64,000 nucleotides of DNA from Rachicladosporium sp. CCFEE 5018 (lineage: Eukaryota; Ascomycota; Dothideomycetes; Cladosporiales; Cladosporiaceae): NCBI GenBank assembly GCA_002077045.2, contig KZ111140.1:3170990-3234989 (forward strand), written 5' to 3'. Of the stretch, positions 12,101-24,281 are shown piece after piece. Position 1 is the first letter of the stretch. Every line of letters begins with the position of its first letter. The notes beneath the pieces were generated by a model. That model made no database searches. It had not been told where the DNA came from and saw only the letters and a program-made list of their open reading frames with translations. A program made the position numbers and the translations under genes.

Positions 12101-15100
12101 CATTCCTTCTATCAACAAGGTCGCTGGATTGCCGAATCCATCTACAGAGAGCAGGAAGCTGGCGCTGAACCTTGTTAGTCTGCTGTGGCAGTGGGAGGAG
12201 CGCACGATCCGCGAGCAGGGCAGTCTGAGTGGTGGTGATTCGCCGCTCATCGACCCGCAGATCCAGGGCAAGAGAGCTGCTGTCGCGCCGGCGCCTCTGC
12301 GATTGGCGCTGGTGAAGTATCTGGTGCAGTTCATTGCGACTATACCTGAGCGATTCCCGACATCGGCATCGAAGCACAGGGAGGAGAGGCAGAGTGGTGG
12401 CATGCATCAGCAGATGCCTATGGATACTGTTGTGCGGGCGGTGGACCTGCTATACAGACTTCTCTCGCCGCCTTTCTGGGATGACGTGGACGTCGATGCC
12501 ATGTTCCCGAAGGTCACGGAGCAGATTTTGTGCAGTGAGCTCAAGCCTGAGGAGAAGCAGGACGTGTGGACTACGCGGGTCGTCAACACAATCCAGATCT
12601 TGAAGGTACTGCTCAATACGCGGTCGGATGACTGGGTTGCTGCGAGACTGGGTCAGCTGCAGAAGCTGCTTGCTAAGCCACTGAAGAGCGACAATGTGGA
12701 GGTGCAGGATGCTCTGCATGGCACTGACTTGCCAGATGACGTTCAGCCGAAGCTGCCACCGATCTTGCAGCGCACGCTCGAGGTCATACCATTGCAGCTG
12801 CCGGACGATGAGCTCCCGGATGCCGAGAGCCCGACTGAGGAGTTCAAGACCTTCCTCAGCACCACTGCTAGCGACGCACTCAATGGCAGCAGTCATATGG
12901 CGGGCATCAACATCCTCTGGGCGCTGTCGCAGCGTCGATCCGAGGACATACACACTCACATCGAAGCATTGCTCAAGACCTTCCAGACTAAGCTGGCCAA
13001 GGATCACATCAGCTCGCAGCTCACGCCCGCTCAACAAATCTCGCAAGGCATGCAGGCACCAACTGTGCCAAATTCTCCAGAAGCCAACATCACCGTCGAT
13101 CTCATCATTAAATGCATCGACATGCTCTCTGGCTGCATCAGCGCGCTTGTCGACCGTCGCAGACCCTACCTCAGCGTTCTGGCTTCTTTAGTCGAGCGCT
13201 CAAACGACAACAGGCTCTGCGAGAAGATCCTCAGCCAAGTCGAGACATGGGTCTTCAACCCCACCGAGCCTGTGCCGACTCTGAAGGAGAAGACCGCAGT
13301 GCTGCAGAAGATGCTGCTGTTCGAAGCCCGTCCAGACTTGACCATGTACAACAAGTTCATGGAGCTCGTCATCCGCATCTACGAGGACCCCAAGATCTTC
13401 CGCTCCGAGCTCGCCGTGCGCATGGAACAGGCTTTCCTCATCGGACTACGAAGCCACGATATCGAGATGCGAGCACGATTCATGACGATCTTTGACAAGG
13501 CACTTAGTCGCTCAACTAGTAATCGCTTCTTCAAACTCATCTCAGAGCAGCAGTGGGAGGTTCTGAGCGATAGCTTCTGGTTGAAGCAGATCATACAGCT
13601 GATGTTCGGGAGTATTGATCAGAGTACTACGCTGCATTTGCATGAGGACGACTTTAGGTGTCTGCCGGCTAGTAAAGTCTTTGGGACCTACGCTGGAGAT
13701 TTGAGGGCTGGCGAGGTGATGTTGGATGATGGGTTTGAAGGGCTGATCAATGCTGAACGGGCATTTGTCACCGAGATCGGGAACGTCAAGGCTAAGGATG
13801 TTTTGGTGCCGCTGAGTGATCTGCAGCATACTGATGATCGGCTCGCGCATGATGTCTGGGTGGCGTATTTCCCCATGGCTTGGTCGACGCTTTCGAAGGA
13901 CGATCGAGAGGACATCGAGCAGGGTCTTGTCGCACTGCTTACGAAGGACATGCACCAGCGCCAGGTCGACAGACGTCCGAATTGTGTGTCAACGCTGCTT
14001 GAAGGAATCGCAAGGGCGCGACCGAGGTGCAAGTTCCCGCCGCACGTATTCAAGTTCCTCGCACGGAACTACAATGCCTGGTATGTTGCTGCGACCTTCA
14101 TGGAGAACATGGCTTATCACCCTGTTATCGACATGGCGACTGCCAGAGAGAGCAACTTGGATGCTCTGACCGAAGTCTATGCCAGCCTTGAGGAGAATGA
14201 TCTTTTCTATGGCACATGGCGTCGACGTTCGCAGTTCGTCGAAACCAATGCTGCGCTGTCCTACGAGCAGAATGGTATCTGGGACAAGGCGCAGAGCATG
14301 TACGAGCAAGCGCAGGTCAAAGCACGAACTCAGTCTCTGCCGTACTCAGGTGGCGAGTACATGCTCTGGGAGGATCAGTGGGTGCTCTGCGCGCAGAAGC
14401 TACAGCAGTGGGAGGTACTCGGCGACTTTGCAAAGCACGAGAACATCAACGACCTCTACCTTGAGGCGATGTGGCGCAACTTCGAGGCCTGGAACAGCGC
14501 AGAGCAGCGCGACCAGCTCGACGGCATCATCAAGGCTGTGTCTGACGCGCCGACGCCGAGGCGGATGTTCTTCCAAGCTTTCATGAGCTTGCTTAAGCTG
14601 CACAACAAGACCGAGACGAGCCAGGAGTTCGCTAGGATCTGCGATGAGAATATTCAGCTGAGCATCAAGAACTGGCATAAGCTGCCCAAGATGATCACGA
14701 ATGCGCATATTGGCTTGTTGGAGAACTTCCAGCAACTGGTCGAGCTGCATGATGCTAGTGTCATCTGCTCTAGCTTGGCGCAGACGAATGCTGGGAACCT
14801 GGACGTCAAATCGCAGGAGCTGAAAGTGCTGCTTAGTACGTGGCGCGATCGATTGCCCAACCTGTGGGACGACATCAATGCCTGGCAAGATCTGGTGACG
14901 TGGAGGCAACATATCTTCCACCTCATCAACGGCACCTACCTCAATCTCCTTCCCACCGGGCAAGGCAACGCGACTGGCAGCTCATACGCCTACCGCGGCT
15001 ACCACGAGACCGCATGGATCATCAATCGCTTCGCGCACGTCGCTCGCAAGCATCAGATGCCGGAGGTCTGCATCAATCAGCTCAGCAAGATCTACACTCT

Positions 15101-17618
15101 GCCCAACATCGAGATCCAAGAGGCGTTCCTCAAGTTGCGCGAGCAAGCTAAGTGCCACTATCAGAATCGCAGCGAGCTCAACAACGGACTGGATGTCATC
15201 AATAATACCAACCTTAACTACTTTGGTCAAAACCAGAAGGCTGAGTTCTACACGCTTAAGGGGATGTTCCTCAGTCGACTGGATCAGAAGGGCGAGGCGC
15301 ATGATGCGTTCGGCACTGCTTTATTCTTCGATATCAAGTTGCCGAAGGCTTGGGCTGAGTGGGGCCGGTACAGTGATCAGCTATTCAAGGAGAGTCCGGG
15401 TGATCTTGAGTTGGCGGGTAATGCTCTGAGCTGCTATCTGGAGGCTGCTGGGCAGTACAAGAGCGCTAAATCACGGAAGCTGCTGTCTCGCATCTTGTGG
15501 CTGCTCAGTCTGGACGACAGCGACGGTACGCTTGCCAAGAACTACGCCAACTTTAAGGGAGAGACGCCACTCTGGTACTGGGTCACGTTCATCCCTCAGC
15601 TGCTCAACAATTTGTCACGCAGCGAGGGTGAAGCCAACATCGCACACGAGATCCTGACCAAGCTGGCGAAGACTTACCCACAGGCTTTGCACTTCCAACT
15701 CAGGACTAGTCATGAGGACATGCAAGTCATCCGCCGTGCGCAGCAGGCTCGAGAGCAGAAGGAGTGTGCTGCCAAAGCCAAGCAGGCTGGTGGCGAGGCT
15801 GTCAAGCAAGAAGGCTCGCCTGCCAGACCAGAGAGTGCCGGCGCCTCGAGACCAGGCACCGCCGCTGGAGGCGAGATCCAAGCTACCGATGGCACGCCGC
15901 AGAAGCAGGAGGGGCAGGACACAGTCATGCAGAATGGTGGCGAGCCGGTCCAGCCGAAAAAACCCTGGGAGCACACTGAAGCCCTGGTTATCACGCTTCG
16001 CACGGCGTTCCCGCTGCTGTATGCTTCGATGGAAGCAATGGTGGAGCAGATCCAGAAGTACTTCAAGTGTCCGCCAGACGAGGATGCCTACCGCCTCATC
16101 GTTGCGCTTCTGAACGACGCGATGGCATATGTCAGCCGCTCACCACACGCCTTCACGCAAGACAGTAAGCTGCCCTCACAGACCGAGGCGAACATCACGC
16201 GCTTCGTGGAGTCGATTCTGCCGCATCACATTAGGAAGGCGTTCGAGCAGGACTTCGTCACCAAGAAGCCAACGATGCTGGAGTACATTCACAAACTCCG
16301 CAAGTGGCGGGACAAGCTGGCCGAGCGCCTTGATCGCCGTCCATCGACGTTCCATCTCGATCAAGTACCGCATCTCAGCGGTTTCCGTTTCGTGTGGTTC
16401 GATGAGGTGGAAGTGCCTGGGCAGTACTTGCAGCACCGGGATAAGAACCAGGACTTTGTACGCATAGAGCGCTTCCTTCCGATCGTGGATCTTGTCCGTG
16501 GTGTGACGGGCTGTCATCGCAGGATCAAGATTCGCGGGCACGATGGGAGCGTGCATCCTTTCGCTATTCAGCATCCGGCGCCGAGACACAGTCGCAGGGA
16601 GGAGAGGATCCTGCAGCTGTTTCGCATGTTCAACAGCACGCTGGCGAAGAAGAAGGAGAGCCGGCGCCGAAATCTGCAATTCCATCTTCCGTATATGGTC
16701 CCGCTGTCGCCGCAGATCCGCATGATCCAGGATGACGCTTCGTACATCACCCTGCAGGGCGTGTATGATGATTACTGTCGCCGGAACGAGCTGGACAAGG
16801 ATGAAGCGATCATGTACACGATGGACAAGCTGCGCACTACTGCCGCTCAGAAGCAAGACACGAATCTGAACGTGCGGCTGGAGTCCCTCAATCACGTGCA
16901 ACAGCGCTTCGTCCCGGCGGATCTCGTCCGCGAATACTTCGCGGCCACCTTCCCTAGCTTCGACGCTTTCTGGCTCTTCCGTCGCCAATTCACATACCAG
17001 CTCGCAGCCCTCACCTACATAACCTTCACCATGCACATGACACAGCGCTATCCAAGCAAAATGAGCATAGCGCGCAAGACTGGCAATATCTGGGGCTCCG
17101 AACTGCTTCCTTTACTAGCGCAGAACCGCCCACACTTCCAGAACCCCGAAGCTGTGCCCTTCCGCCTGACACCCAACCTCCAGCGCTTGATGGGCCCAAT
17201 CCACCAAGAAGGCATCTTCACCTGCGCCCTAATGGCCATCTCCCGCTGCCTAACAACCGACTCCACGACCCCCTCGCCTCCCACGCCTCCCCCCGGCACC
17301 GGCGCGCCTGCCGCCGACCCCCCCGCCCCTGCGTCGGCTACAAGCACAGACCTCTCCCACACCCTCTCAATCTTCATCCGCGACGAAATGACGTTCTGGT
17401 ACACGCAATCGCATCGCCAATCTTTGCAACAAAACGAACTCAGGGAGAATGTGCAGAAGAATAGCGAGGCGATTGTTAATAAGGCTTTGGCTTTGGCTAG
17501 AGAGCCGGTGGGGGCAACGAATTTGCCGGCTTGTCAGACTGTGCTGGAGGTTGTGGCTCGGGCTACGAATCCGGAGAAGTTGGCGCAGATGGATTTGTTG
17601 TTCCAGGCGTGGTTGTGA
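6149..17618 (+). CDS. TRA1: Tra1/TRRAP, SAGA and NuA4 subunit (PIKK-family pseudokinase)
   Basis: Two exons. Exon 1 is 6149-6203, encoding MGDRNLDALEARLRDNAT, then an intron at 6204-6258 (GTATAG...ccacag), then one uninterrupted exon to 17618. The product is about 3,804 residues, the usual size of Tra1. The first roughly 2,500 residues are helical HEAT-type repeats, beginning with the family's ENW...P and SPEQKMR segments. A FAT region follows, then a PI3K-like kinase fold from about residue 3390 (FVWFDEVEVPGQYLQH, RRIKIRGHDGSVHPFAIQHP), and the protein ends in a short FATC (MDLLFQAWL). Around the catalytic loop it reads SKMSIARKTGNIWGSE, without the HRD-type Asp/Asn pair or DFG, as expected for this non-catalytic family member. 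Tra1 is the nuclear scaffold that activators touch to recruit histone acetyltransferases. It converges with OXA1. Confidence 0.96.
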
Positions 17619-18195
17619 GGATTCGTTGTCAAGTTTCCGGATAGGGGAGTCTTGGGCAGAGGAGGGATGTTGTGCGAGATGGGCGTCGATAGGTAGGGAG
17701 TGCGGAGGTGGGTTGAGAAATACGGTGAGGAGGGGGTTGCTTGGAGTCGGAAGTAGGACAGGGATTCAAGGGACATTAGCGATGGAGTTGGTGGACTTCT
17801 CGGGATTTGGGTGGAGTTACGGTGAATGGATGGTTGAGCGATTGCTTTATCTACTACTACCTGCAGCATCATCTGCTCGCAAGTCCTGATAGTGTACATT
17901 GAATCTTACAACTCGCACTGTCCTCTAAACCCTTACCCCTGCATTTCAGTGCTCAGTCGTTCCCGTTCCACAGCATTGGACCTACTTCTCGAGATGTGAG
18001 TCCGAAGGCTGCCCGTCTTGCGCGTGCATGGCATCTCCAGGCTCCTGGGGTCATCGCCAGAGCGACCATAGGGAGTTTCTCGCGCCTTTGATGTACGCCA
18101 CCTTTCCCACCCAAAGCTCAGCTTCGAGACCATCTCGAACGCCATGCCGATTTATTCCGCCTTTCATATCCAGGCGATCGCTTCCATTTCCATCT
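17619..18195. other. Convergent 3' flanks of TRA1 and OXA1
   Basis: About 580 bp between two convergent genes. No coding signal is seen. Confidence 0.55.
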
Positions 18196-19794
18196 TCACC
18201 TCACCGGCCGTCTCCGTCCCCCTTTCTGCCCTCCTTGCGCCTTCACCTTTTCCTGATGCCGTTTCTCGTAATCCGCCGCCGCGCGCTCCTCGTTCTTCAC
18301 GCGTGTCTTCTGCGCATTGCTCACGACCTTGTCTGCCGCCATCTTCTGGAGCCCTGCGTAGCCTTCTCTTGCAGCCTGGAACACGCCAGCTTTCTTCGGC
18401 GCTGAAGCTGCTGCTGTGGTGTTTGTGGCTTGCGCCAGGATTGTGGGCACAGCCGTACTCGTCGAACTCGCGCGCGTTGTCCGTAGCGCGGGCGCTTGAT
18501 AGGTAGGTGACATGTACGCCGCATTCTTGCCCACCATTCTAGCTGCCGGCGTCGGCGCGTCCTTCTTCTTACCGCTCCACTGCTCGGCCATCATGGCGAA
18601 AGGGTTCTCGGGCGTGCCTTCGGGCGTTGTGGGTTTGTACACAGGCGTGATGCCTAGCAACCTCCGCACTCGGTCTACCTGTAGTACGCGCGCCTGTGTC
18701 ATTCCCCACAGACCCGTGATGAAGAACCAGATCGCCACGGCGCCTGGCTGCCAGCCGGTGAATGCGAGAATCAGTGTCGGCATGCCCCATAGCATTAGGT
18801 TCTTCATTGCGGGTGTCATGGCTGCTGCGTTGGCGCCGCCGCCTTCGCCGCCCCAGCGCACTGCGAAGTGCAGGGTTCCTGCTAGGAGGGCGGGGAGGAT
18901 GAGGTAGCCGTCGCTTAGTGTGAGATCGTAGAGCCAGAGGAAGCCACCATTATGCAGTTCCGGCACGGGCAAGCTGGCCATGGCCTTTAGGAGCCGGAAG
19001 CCGCAGAAGCCGATGTAGCCCTGCACGATCATGGGCAGGAAGATCGTGCGGTATTTCAACCCTGCCCGTTTCCTCGTAGCCGACATCTCCTGCCATGCTA
19101 GCGCTACGGCTTGATTGTCGCCTGCTTTCTGCGCGGCACTCATACGCTCTGATACAGGTTTCGTAACGCTTGTGAGTGCCAAGGTTCGCGCGTTCATGTC
19201 TGCACTTCTCACGAACAGCGGACTGAGTAATGCCCTTGTCGCCAGCGCCGTCACGGCTATAGCGCCCCACCACGGCAGGCCCATGGTGATGTGTGCGTGC
19301 TCCATCATCCATTGCAGGATCGAGGTCATGCCGTAGCCGTAGTCTAGGCCTAGGGAGTGGAGGTAGCCGACTTGGTCTGGAGGTACACTGCCAACCAGAT
19401 CGTCTAGTTTCAGATCATCGAGGGTTATGGTGTCGAGATTTGGGAACGAGGAGGGTGGCGGCAATGAGGACGGCGGTGGGGCGGAGATGAAGTGTTCAGC
19501 TTCTGCTGTGATCGAGGCGAGATCGGCGGTGGGTGGATTGGTGGAGGCATGGCGGATGGAGGAGAGTGAGAAGGCGGCGATCCGGGGTGCGACTCGCCAT
19601 CGCTGTGTATGGAGGGGGGTCTGTGAATGTAGTCTCGGGGATGCAGTCGCTCGAGGGGGGTGTCGTGACGAGAGCTGCGGGATTGTCAGTATTGCTCATC
19701 TGTGGAGTGCGGTGCTGCATACATTTCTGCATTGTTGCTGGAACAGGCGAGGCGTATAGCCGTTGGCAAGGCGTAAGCCTCTACTGGGCATCAT
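18196..19794 (-). CDS. OXA1: Mitochondrial inner-membrane insertase Oxa1
   Basis: A two-exon model of 498 residues. Exon 1 (19794-19723) starts MMPSRGLRLANGYTPRLFQQ. An intron at 19621-19722 (GTATGC, actgac branch site, attcacag) joins it in frame to TPLHTQRWRVAPRIAAF. Together these form a basic, Arg-rich presequence typical of mitochondrial import. The YidC/Oxa1 core follows: the first membrane segment contains GLPWWGAIAVTALATRALLS, then a basic matrix loop and further membrane segments (FLPMIVQGYIGFCGF, LILPALLAGTLHF, MPTLILAFTGW, IWFFITGLWG). The C-terminus is long and basic, ending KGGRRRPVR, as in Oxa1 where the tail binds the mitoribosome. The protein inserts mitochondrion-encoded and some imported proteins into the inner membrane. 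No ATG lies in the main exon before the conserved core, so exon 1 is needed for the start. Confidence 0.92.
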
Positions 19795-20157
19795 CGTGGG
19801 TGTGAGGACGATGCAATGTAGTCGTGTGATGCGGGAATAATCTGTATGAGCTCGGGAGAGCCTCGGCGATTGGGTGCGATTGGAGTGCAGCAGATATGAA
19901 TGGGTATGCTACTACACGCATGGAAGACGACTACCGAGATATGAGTATGGGTAGATATCGCTATAAGCTATGTACACTGATCCACCATCGCGGCAACAAG
20001 CGCCTGTGGCTGCTTTGCTGCCTTTCCTTGACTCTATCAACGCCCCCCAGATGCAATGAAGGCACGCTGCTGTATCGTGCACGAGGCCATCCAATTCTTT
20101 TCCTTCCTTGCCCGACGAGACTTTGTGTCAGGTGCTGCCAAATGAACTGCCTCGGTC
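19795..20157. other. Intergenic region between OXA1 and MIM1
   Basis: About 360 bp containing the OXA1 promoter and the MIM1 3' flank. Nothing else is recognised. Confidence 0.5.
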
Positions 20158-20674
20158 TCACTCCAGCGAAGTGTAGGCATCCATCTCCTCGCCATTCCTC
20201 CGTCTTCGCTCGACCGGATCGTCTCTGATCTCAATCCCCGGCCCTATCGAGTGCGTTCCCATGTTTGATCCTGAGTTCCGGTGTCCAGGGAAGACCTACA
20301 ACATCACTCGTCAGTTCTGCAGTACTCATCGTGCCTTCGTCCTCCGCCCTTCATCTCGCGTTGGACCCCGTCTTCTCCAAGTCCCTTATTCAGCAATGCA
20401 GACTCACCCTCGTGCCTCCCCATCCTAGCCTCCAAGCCGCCTCATGTGCGAACAACTCTCCAAACCCCAGCATGAGTCCATTGATGAACGGCAGTAGTAC
20501 ATTTATTGCAGCGCCTCTTGCTATACTCCAGAAAGTCGGTGGACTGTAGAGGATCATGGGCGATGAGGAAGTGGAGGGAACGTCATCCTCTGAGCTCGTT
20601 TGATTGCTGTGATTTGCATCGTAGTTCTCGCTGTCGGAGGGGAAGGTCGTTTGCGATTCGGAAAGAGGGTCCAT
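20158..20674 (-). CDS. MIM1: Mitochondrial outer-membrane import factor Mim1/Tom13
   Basis: Exon 1 runs 20674-20408. The intron is 20296-20407 (GTGAGT, aactgac, gttgtag) and exon 2 runs 20295-20158, giving 134 residues. An acidic, Ser-rich cytosolic N-terminus precedes the family's single membrane segment (ARGAAINVLLPFINGLMLGF, with the GxxxG packing motif), followed by GELFAHEAAWRLGWGGTR. Splicing adds VFPGHRN and a basic tail. If unspliced, the frame would end five codons later. In yeast, Mim1 inserts alpha-helical proteins into the mitochondrial outer membrane, including Ugo1, whose gene is also in this window. MIM1 lies on the same strand just downstream of OXA1 and shares a 307-bp divergent intergenic region with SHP1. 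Confidence 0.9.
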
Positions 20675-20981
20675 GGTGAATGATGTGGAGGGTTGAGATA
20701 TGGCAGAGGTTTGTTGCTGGCGCGCAGGGCGCTGGGCGCTGTCCTGGGGCGCTATCTGGCCGGATTGCTCAAGCTCGCACTGTAGATACGACTAGGTCGG
20801 TGTACACTAGTTTCACTTGACTTCCTTTCGCACATGTCGAACGGGTCTATCCGCCATGTTCTCCCCGACATATGACTGCCAAGACTAATCTGACGTACCT
20901 GGACTGCCCGAGCCTCACAAACACCTCCACCAAACACCATTCTCTCCTTCACGCCATCTGCATCACCAATCATACAACATC
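20675..20981. promoter_or_regulatory. Shared divergent promoter region of MIM1 and SHP1
   Basis: 307 bp separate the two divergent start codons, so both promoters must lie here or overlap. No TATA box or known motif is evident. Confidence 0.5.
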
Positions 20982-22232
20982 ATGGACGCAGCACAACAAG
21001 ATCTTGTCGCCCAATTCTGCGGCGTGACAGGCTCCACGGCCGGTGCGGCGACGACAGCCCTTGCATCAGCCAACTGGAACCTCCAAGAAGCAGTCGCCCT
21101 CTACTTCGCCGCTCAAGAGGGCCAAGAGGAAGATGACGAGGAAGTGAGTGATGAAGGCGGAGCTTCCGTGAACCCACCAGCATCGACCTCACAGCCACGA
21201 CGCGCTGCAGCATCGTCATCTTCATCCGCACCCAAACGCGCCACAGCTGGGTCATCCAGAATGAAAACCCTCGCCGACTTGCAGTCCACAGCCCACGATG
21301 AAGACGACTCAGACTCCGATCCAGACCTCTACACCGGCGGCGAGAAGTCTGGCCTAGCAGTCCAACCCAACCCCGGACCCGGTGCCGGCCCAAGCAGAAG
21401 CGGCGGCCCCGTAGACCACTTCCGCAACATCCTCAACCAAGCGCGCAAGAACGAAGACCGGCCTCCCGGAGCTGGCGACGCCGAGCCTGCAGACCCTTCA
21501 GCGCCACGCAGCACAGCTTTCTCCGGCCGTGCGCAGACACTAGGAGGCGACGACGCACCATCGCGCACGATCGACGACCCCACCGCCCCTCGCCCCAACC
21601 AGCAGCGCCCCACAGGTCGCAACCTCCCAAAGCTAGACCGCACAATGCACCTCTGGGCCGACGGCGTGAGCATCGACGACGGGCCGCTTTTTCGCTTCGA
21701 CGACCCCGCAAACGCAGTCATAATGCAGCAGATCAACCGCGGACAGGCACCTCTGTCATTGCTGGATGTGCAGCCGGATCAGGAGGTGGATTTGACGCTT
21801 GAGCCACACAAGGAGATGAATTACGTGCAGCCGAAGAAGAAGTATCGGCCTTTTGATGGGGGTGGGAACAGGCTTGGGGCGCCGACGCCAGGGCCGAGTA
21901 TGGAGCCGGCGACAACGCAACAAGTACAATCGGACTTTGCGGCTATGGGCGCGGCGGCTCCTACGCCTCCACAAAACACCGTCGACGACTCACAACCAAC
22001 ACTTACGCTGCAGATCCGGCTCGCGGACGGGTCGAGATTGAGCTCACGCTTCAACACTACGCAGACTATCGGCGACGTTTACAGCTTCGTCGATCAAGCT
22101 GGACCGGGGAGTGGACGGTCTTACGCGCTCATGACGACGTTCCCCAGTAAGGAGTTGGAGGATAAGGGGGTCGTGCTTGGGGAGCTGGGGGAGTTTAAGA
22201 GGGGTGGGGTTGTGGTGCAGAAGTGGAAATGA
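20982..22232 (+). CDS. SHP1: Shp1/p47-type Cdc48 cofactor (UBA-SEP-UBX)
   Basis: A single-exon gene of 416 residues with all three family domains in order. The UBA-like N-terminus (DLVAQFCGVTGSTAGAATTA...NWNLQEAVALYF) binds ubiquitin. A long acidic/Ser-rich linker with the DHFRNILNQARKN segment follows. The SEP domain (MHLWADGVSIDDGPLFRFDD...LLDVQPDQEVDLTLE) lies around residues 220-275. The C-terminal UBX domain spans about residues 335-416 (LTLQIRLADGSRLSSRFNTT), with TTFPSKEL at the loop that docks on Cdc48/p97. The protein recruits the AAA ATPase Cdc48 to ubiquitinated substrates and also affects Glc7 phosphatase and membrane fusion in yeast. It is divergent from MIM1. Confidence 0.95.
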   Translation: MDAAQQDLVAQFCGVTGSTAGAATTALASANWNLQEAVALYFAAQEGQEEDDEEVSDEGGASVNPPASTSQPRRAAASSSSSAPKRATAGSSRMKTLADLQSTAHDEDDSDSDPDLYTGGEKSGLAVQPNPGPGAGPSRSGGPVDHFRNILNQARKNEDRPPGAGDAEPADPSAPRSTAFSGRAQTLGGDDAPSRTIDDPTAPRPNQQRPTGRNLPKLDRTMHLWADGVSIDDGPLFRFDDPANAVIMQQINRGQAPLSLLDVQPDQEVDLTLEPHKEMNYVQPKKKYRPFDGGGNRLGAPTPGPSMEPATTQQVQSDFAAMGAAAPTPPQNTVDDSQPTLTLQIRLADGSRLSSRFNTTQTIGDVYSFVDQAGPGSGRSYALMTTFPSKELEDKGVVLGELGEFKRGGVVVQKWK

Positions 22233-22557
22233 GAGGATTATGAAGTAATGCGGTCGGGAGGAGACTGGGATGTGCACCGGGGCAACGACGGAAACGCTGT
22301 TGAAGCATACGGACATTATGAGAAACGTGGTCGTAGAAGCTCTAGCTCGGCCGGCGTGCTGGGTGTCGGCAACGGGTAGGCGCCAGCGCAGCGCCGCCCT
22401 TCCTCTAGAATAGATCGTGCGCTATGCATTCTGCAGTGGCGTGAATAAGCATTCAAGACATCGAGTCTTCTGCCTCGCTCACATATCCAAGCACCTGCCG
22501 ATGCTGCGTGCTTGGTCCTACCGCTGTGACGCACGCTCTACGTGGTTTGGAGAGAAG
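22233..22557. other. Convergent 3' flanks
   Basis: About 320 bp between SHP1 and the first Hsp70-like gene. It may contain a last exon of that gene: an acceptor-like cag near 22496 would give a short tail ending at 22453. Otherwise nothing is seen. Confidence 0.4.
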
Positions 22558-23618
22558 TTACAGTAAAAGACATACACTCACCCCCTGCGCCTCCGCCTCC
22601 CTAGCCCACGCATCTTGCTGCCACCTCAGCGATTCCTTTGCGGCGCTCGTACTTACCACAAACAGCGGCTCCAGTGCTCCCCGCTGAGGGACCAGCATCT
22701 CGTCTAGCTTCCCCTCGTATGCTCCACCCGTGAGCGCTGATGTGAGGATGTTGCGGAGTCCGGGCGTCGCGCCGTGAGAGCCGGTGAGTATGATCTTAGC
22801 CATACCTAAAAGTTGGTCGGTGGACCAAGGTTTCATGGGGTCGTTGATGAAGGCGCGGAAGCTGCTCGCGTTTACATTCCCGCTCGCAAGGTCGGCCGTG
22901 TGAGGCTCTGCGAGGAAGGCTAGATCATGCCACGTCTCCTGAACGTCTACTAAGCCGCATTCATCGACTAGTTTCGTCGCCACCGGGCCGGCGTCGCTAT
23001 AATCCACCGTGGGGACTCCGTGTTCTGGAGAGGAGCAGGTGTAGAAGTCTGGCGTTGAGAATGGGTAGGTCGCCCATATACTGGCTGGATAGTGGAGCTT
23101 CAGCTCATTGAGACCGAGAGCTGGTGCTGCGGTTACGAAGCGAGATTTCAGGTCTTGCGAAGGGCTGAGAGGGAGGACTACGCCCGCTGAAGTGATTTGC
23201 GAGGTGGCGTTGTCCGCGAAGGCGGCTGAGAGGTCGGCGAGCGTGGTGTGTATAGCTGCTGGAAGAGGTTGCTGGATTCGAAGCCATGGCTGCAGACGGC
23301 GGAGACGGCCAAAGAGCAAGCTCTGATCGACCTGGCCAACTTCTTGAAGGTTGTTGTCGTCCTGCGGGAGAAGCCATGTCTGGTTTCGCATCACCGCTCT
23401 GTAGTCTCCGTCGCCATCGATCTTGGCGACCGAGACGACTGAGCCGTTCGAGTGGGCTACGCTTGCGGTGCTGTGCTTGTTCAGTCAATGAGGGTGGTAT
23501 GGCTAGTGTGTGGCAGGTGTGCAGACCCGTGGTCAAATGCCAGGGCAAAGCCTACTCCGATCTGTGCCGCGCGAACAGCTGCGAGTGCGGGCATCATGAA
23601 GTACAACATTCGGGCCAT
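22558..23618 (-). CDS. Secreted divergent Hsp70/actin-fold protein, copy A
   Basis: Exon 1 (23618-23527) encodes a signal peptide, MARMLYFMMPALAAVRA, and the start of the fold. A 56-nt intron (23471-23526, GTCTGC donor, ttgactgaac, cacag) splits the glycine codon of FDHG|TASVAHSNG, and exon 2 runs to 22558, giving 334 residues. DHGTASVAH matches the phosphate-1 loop of Hsp70 (D-x-G-T). TVDYSDAGPVATKL sits where the phosphate-2 loop is expected, MAKIILTGSHGATPGLRNIL where the adenosine loop is expected, and EPLFVVSTSAA where the DEAVAYGAA end is expected. There is no substrate-binding domain, and the protein is shorter than an Hsp70 ATPase domain. ATP use is doubtful because the loops are degraded. 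The final codons overlap a GTGAGT donor (22581-22576), so a last exon further downstream is possible. Same strand as copy B. Confidence 0.65.
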
Positions 23619-24281
23619 GTTTTGCTGCAGAGGGTGTAGTCCACGCTGGCCAGAGTGCGGAATCGTTGTGTAGTCTTCGCGAGGGGCAAAGGGCTTGTGT
23701 AGGAGAGACGCAGACGAAATTGAGACAAGAACGGACTGAGATCTGACGTACCCTTCATCGCAGTCATCTCGCGACGTGTCTTCATCATCATCAGAGTCAT
23801 CGCAGCTGTACCGCACAGTTGCATACCTGACTGAGTTCTATCATTGCGTGACCTGCGAAGACGCGAATTGTAACATTGCTGGAAGCGGCCAGGAAGGCTT
23901 CATAGAGGAAAGCGCGATCGTTGATGGTGCTTGGGCGAGGATTCCGCTTGAAGAACAGTCTCGACATTTGAGTACACTGAGTTCCGTGTATACCGAGTCG
24001 ATGACTGCGGCTTGAGACGCGGCTACGTTGCTACACTGGAGCGATCCCGGTGCCCGAGTGATATGCCGTTGCCGCGTGATATTTGTGTAGACTCCCCTCG
24101 AGGCCCCGTCCTTGTCCCGACCGATTTCGGTTAGGTTTGCTTCCTCAGGCTGCGCCGAAAAGATCGTAACAAGAGCTTTGGTTGAAAGTATGGGTTCTGA
24201 GTAGTCATATTTCTGGGAGCCTAACGAAGACGAGGGTCACCATGTACAGACGCTGATACTGTCTGCTTCTGCTTCCCTCAG
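23619..24281. other. Intergenic region between Hsp70-like copies A and B
   Basis: About 660 bp with the copy A promoter and the copy B 3' flank. No supported gene is seen. Confidence 0.5.
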
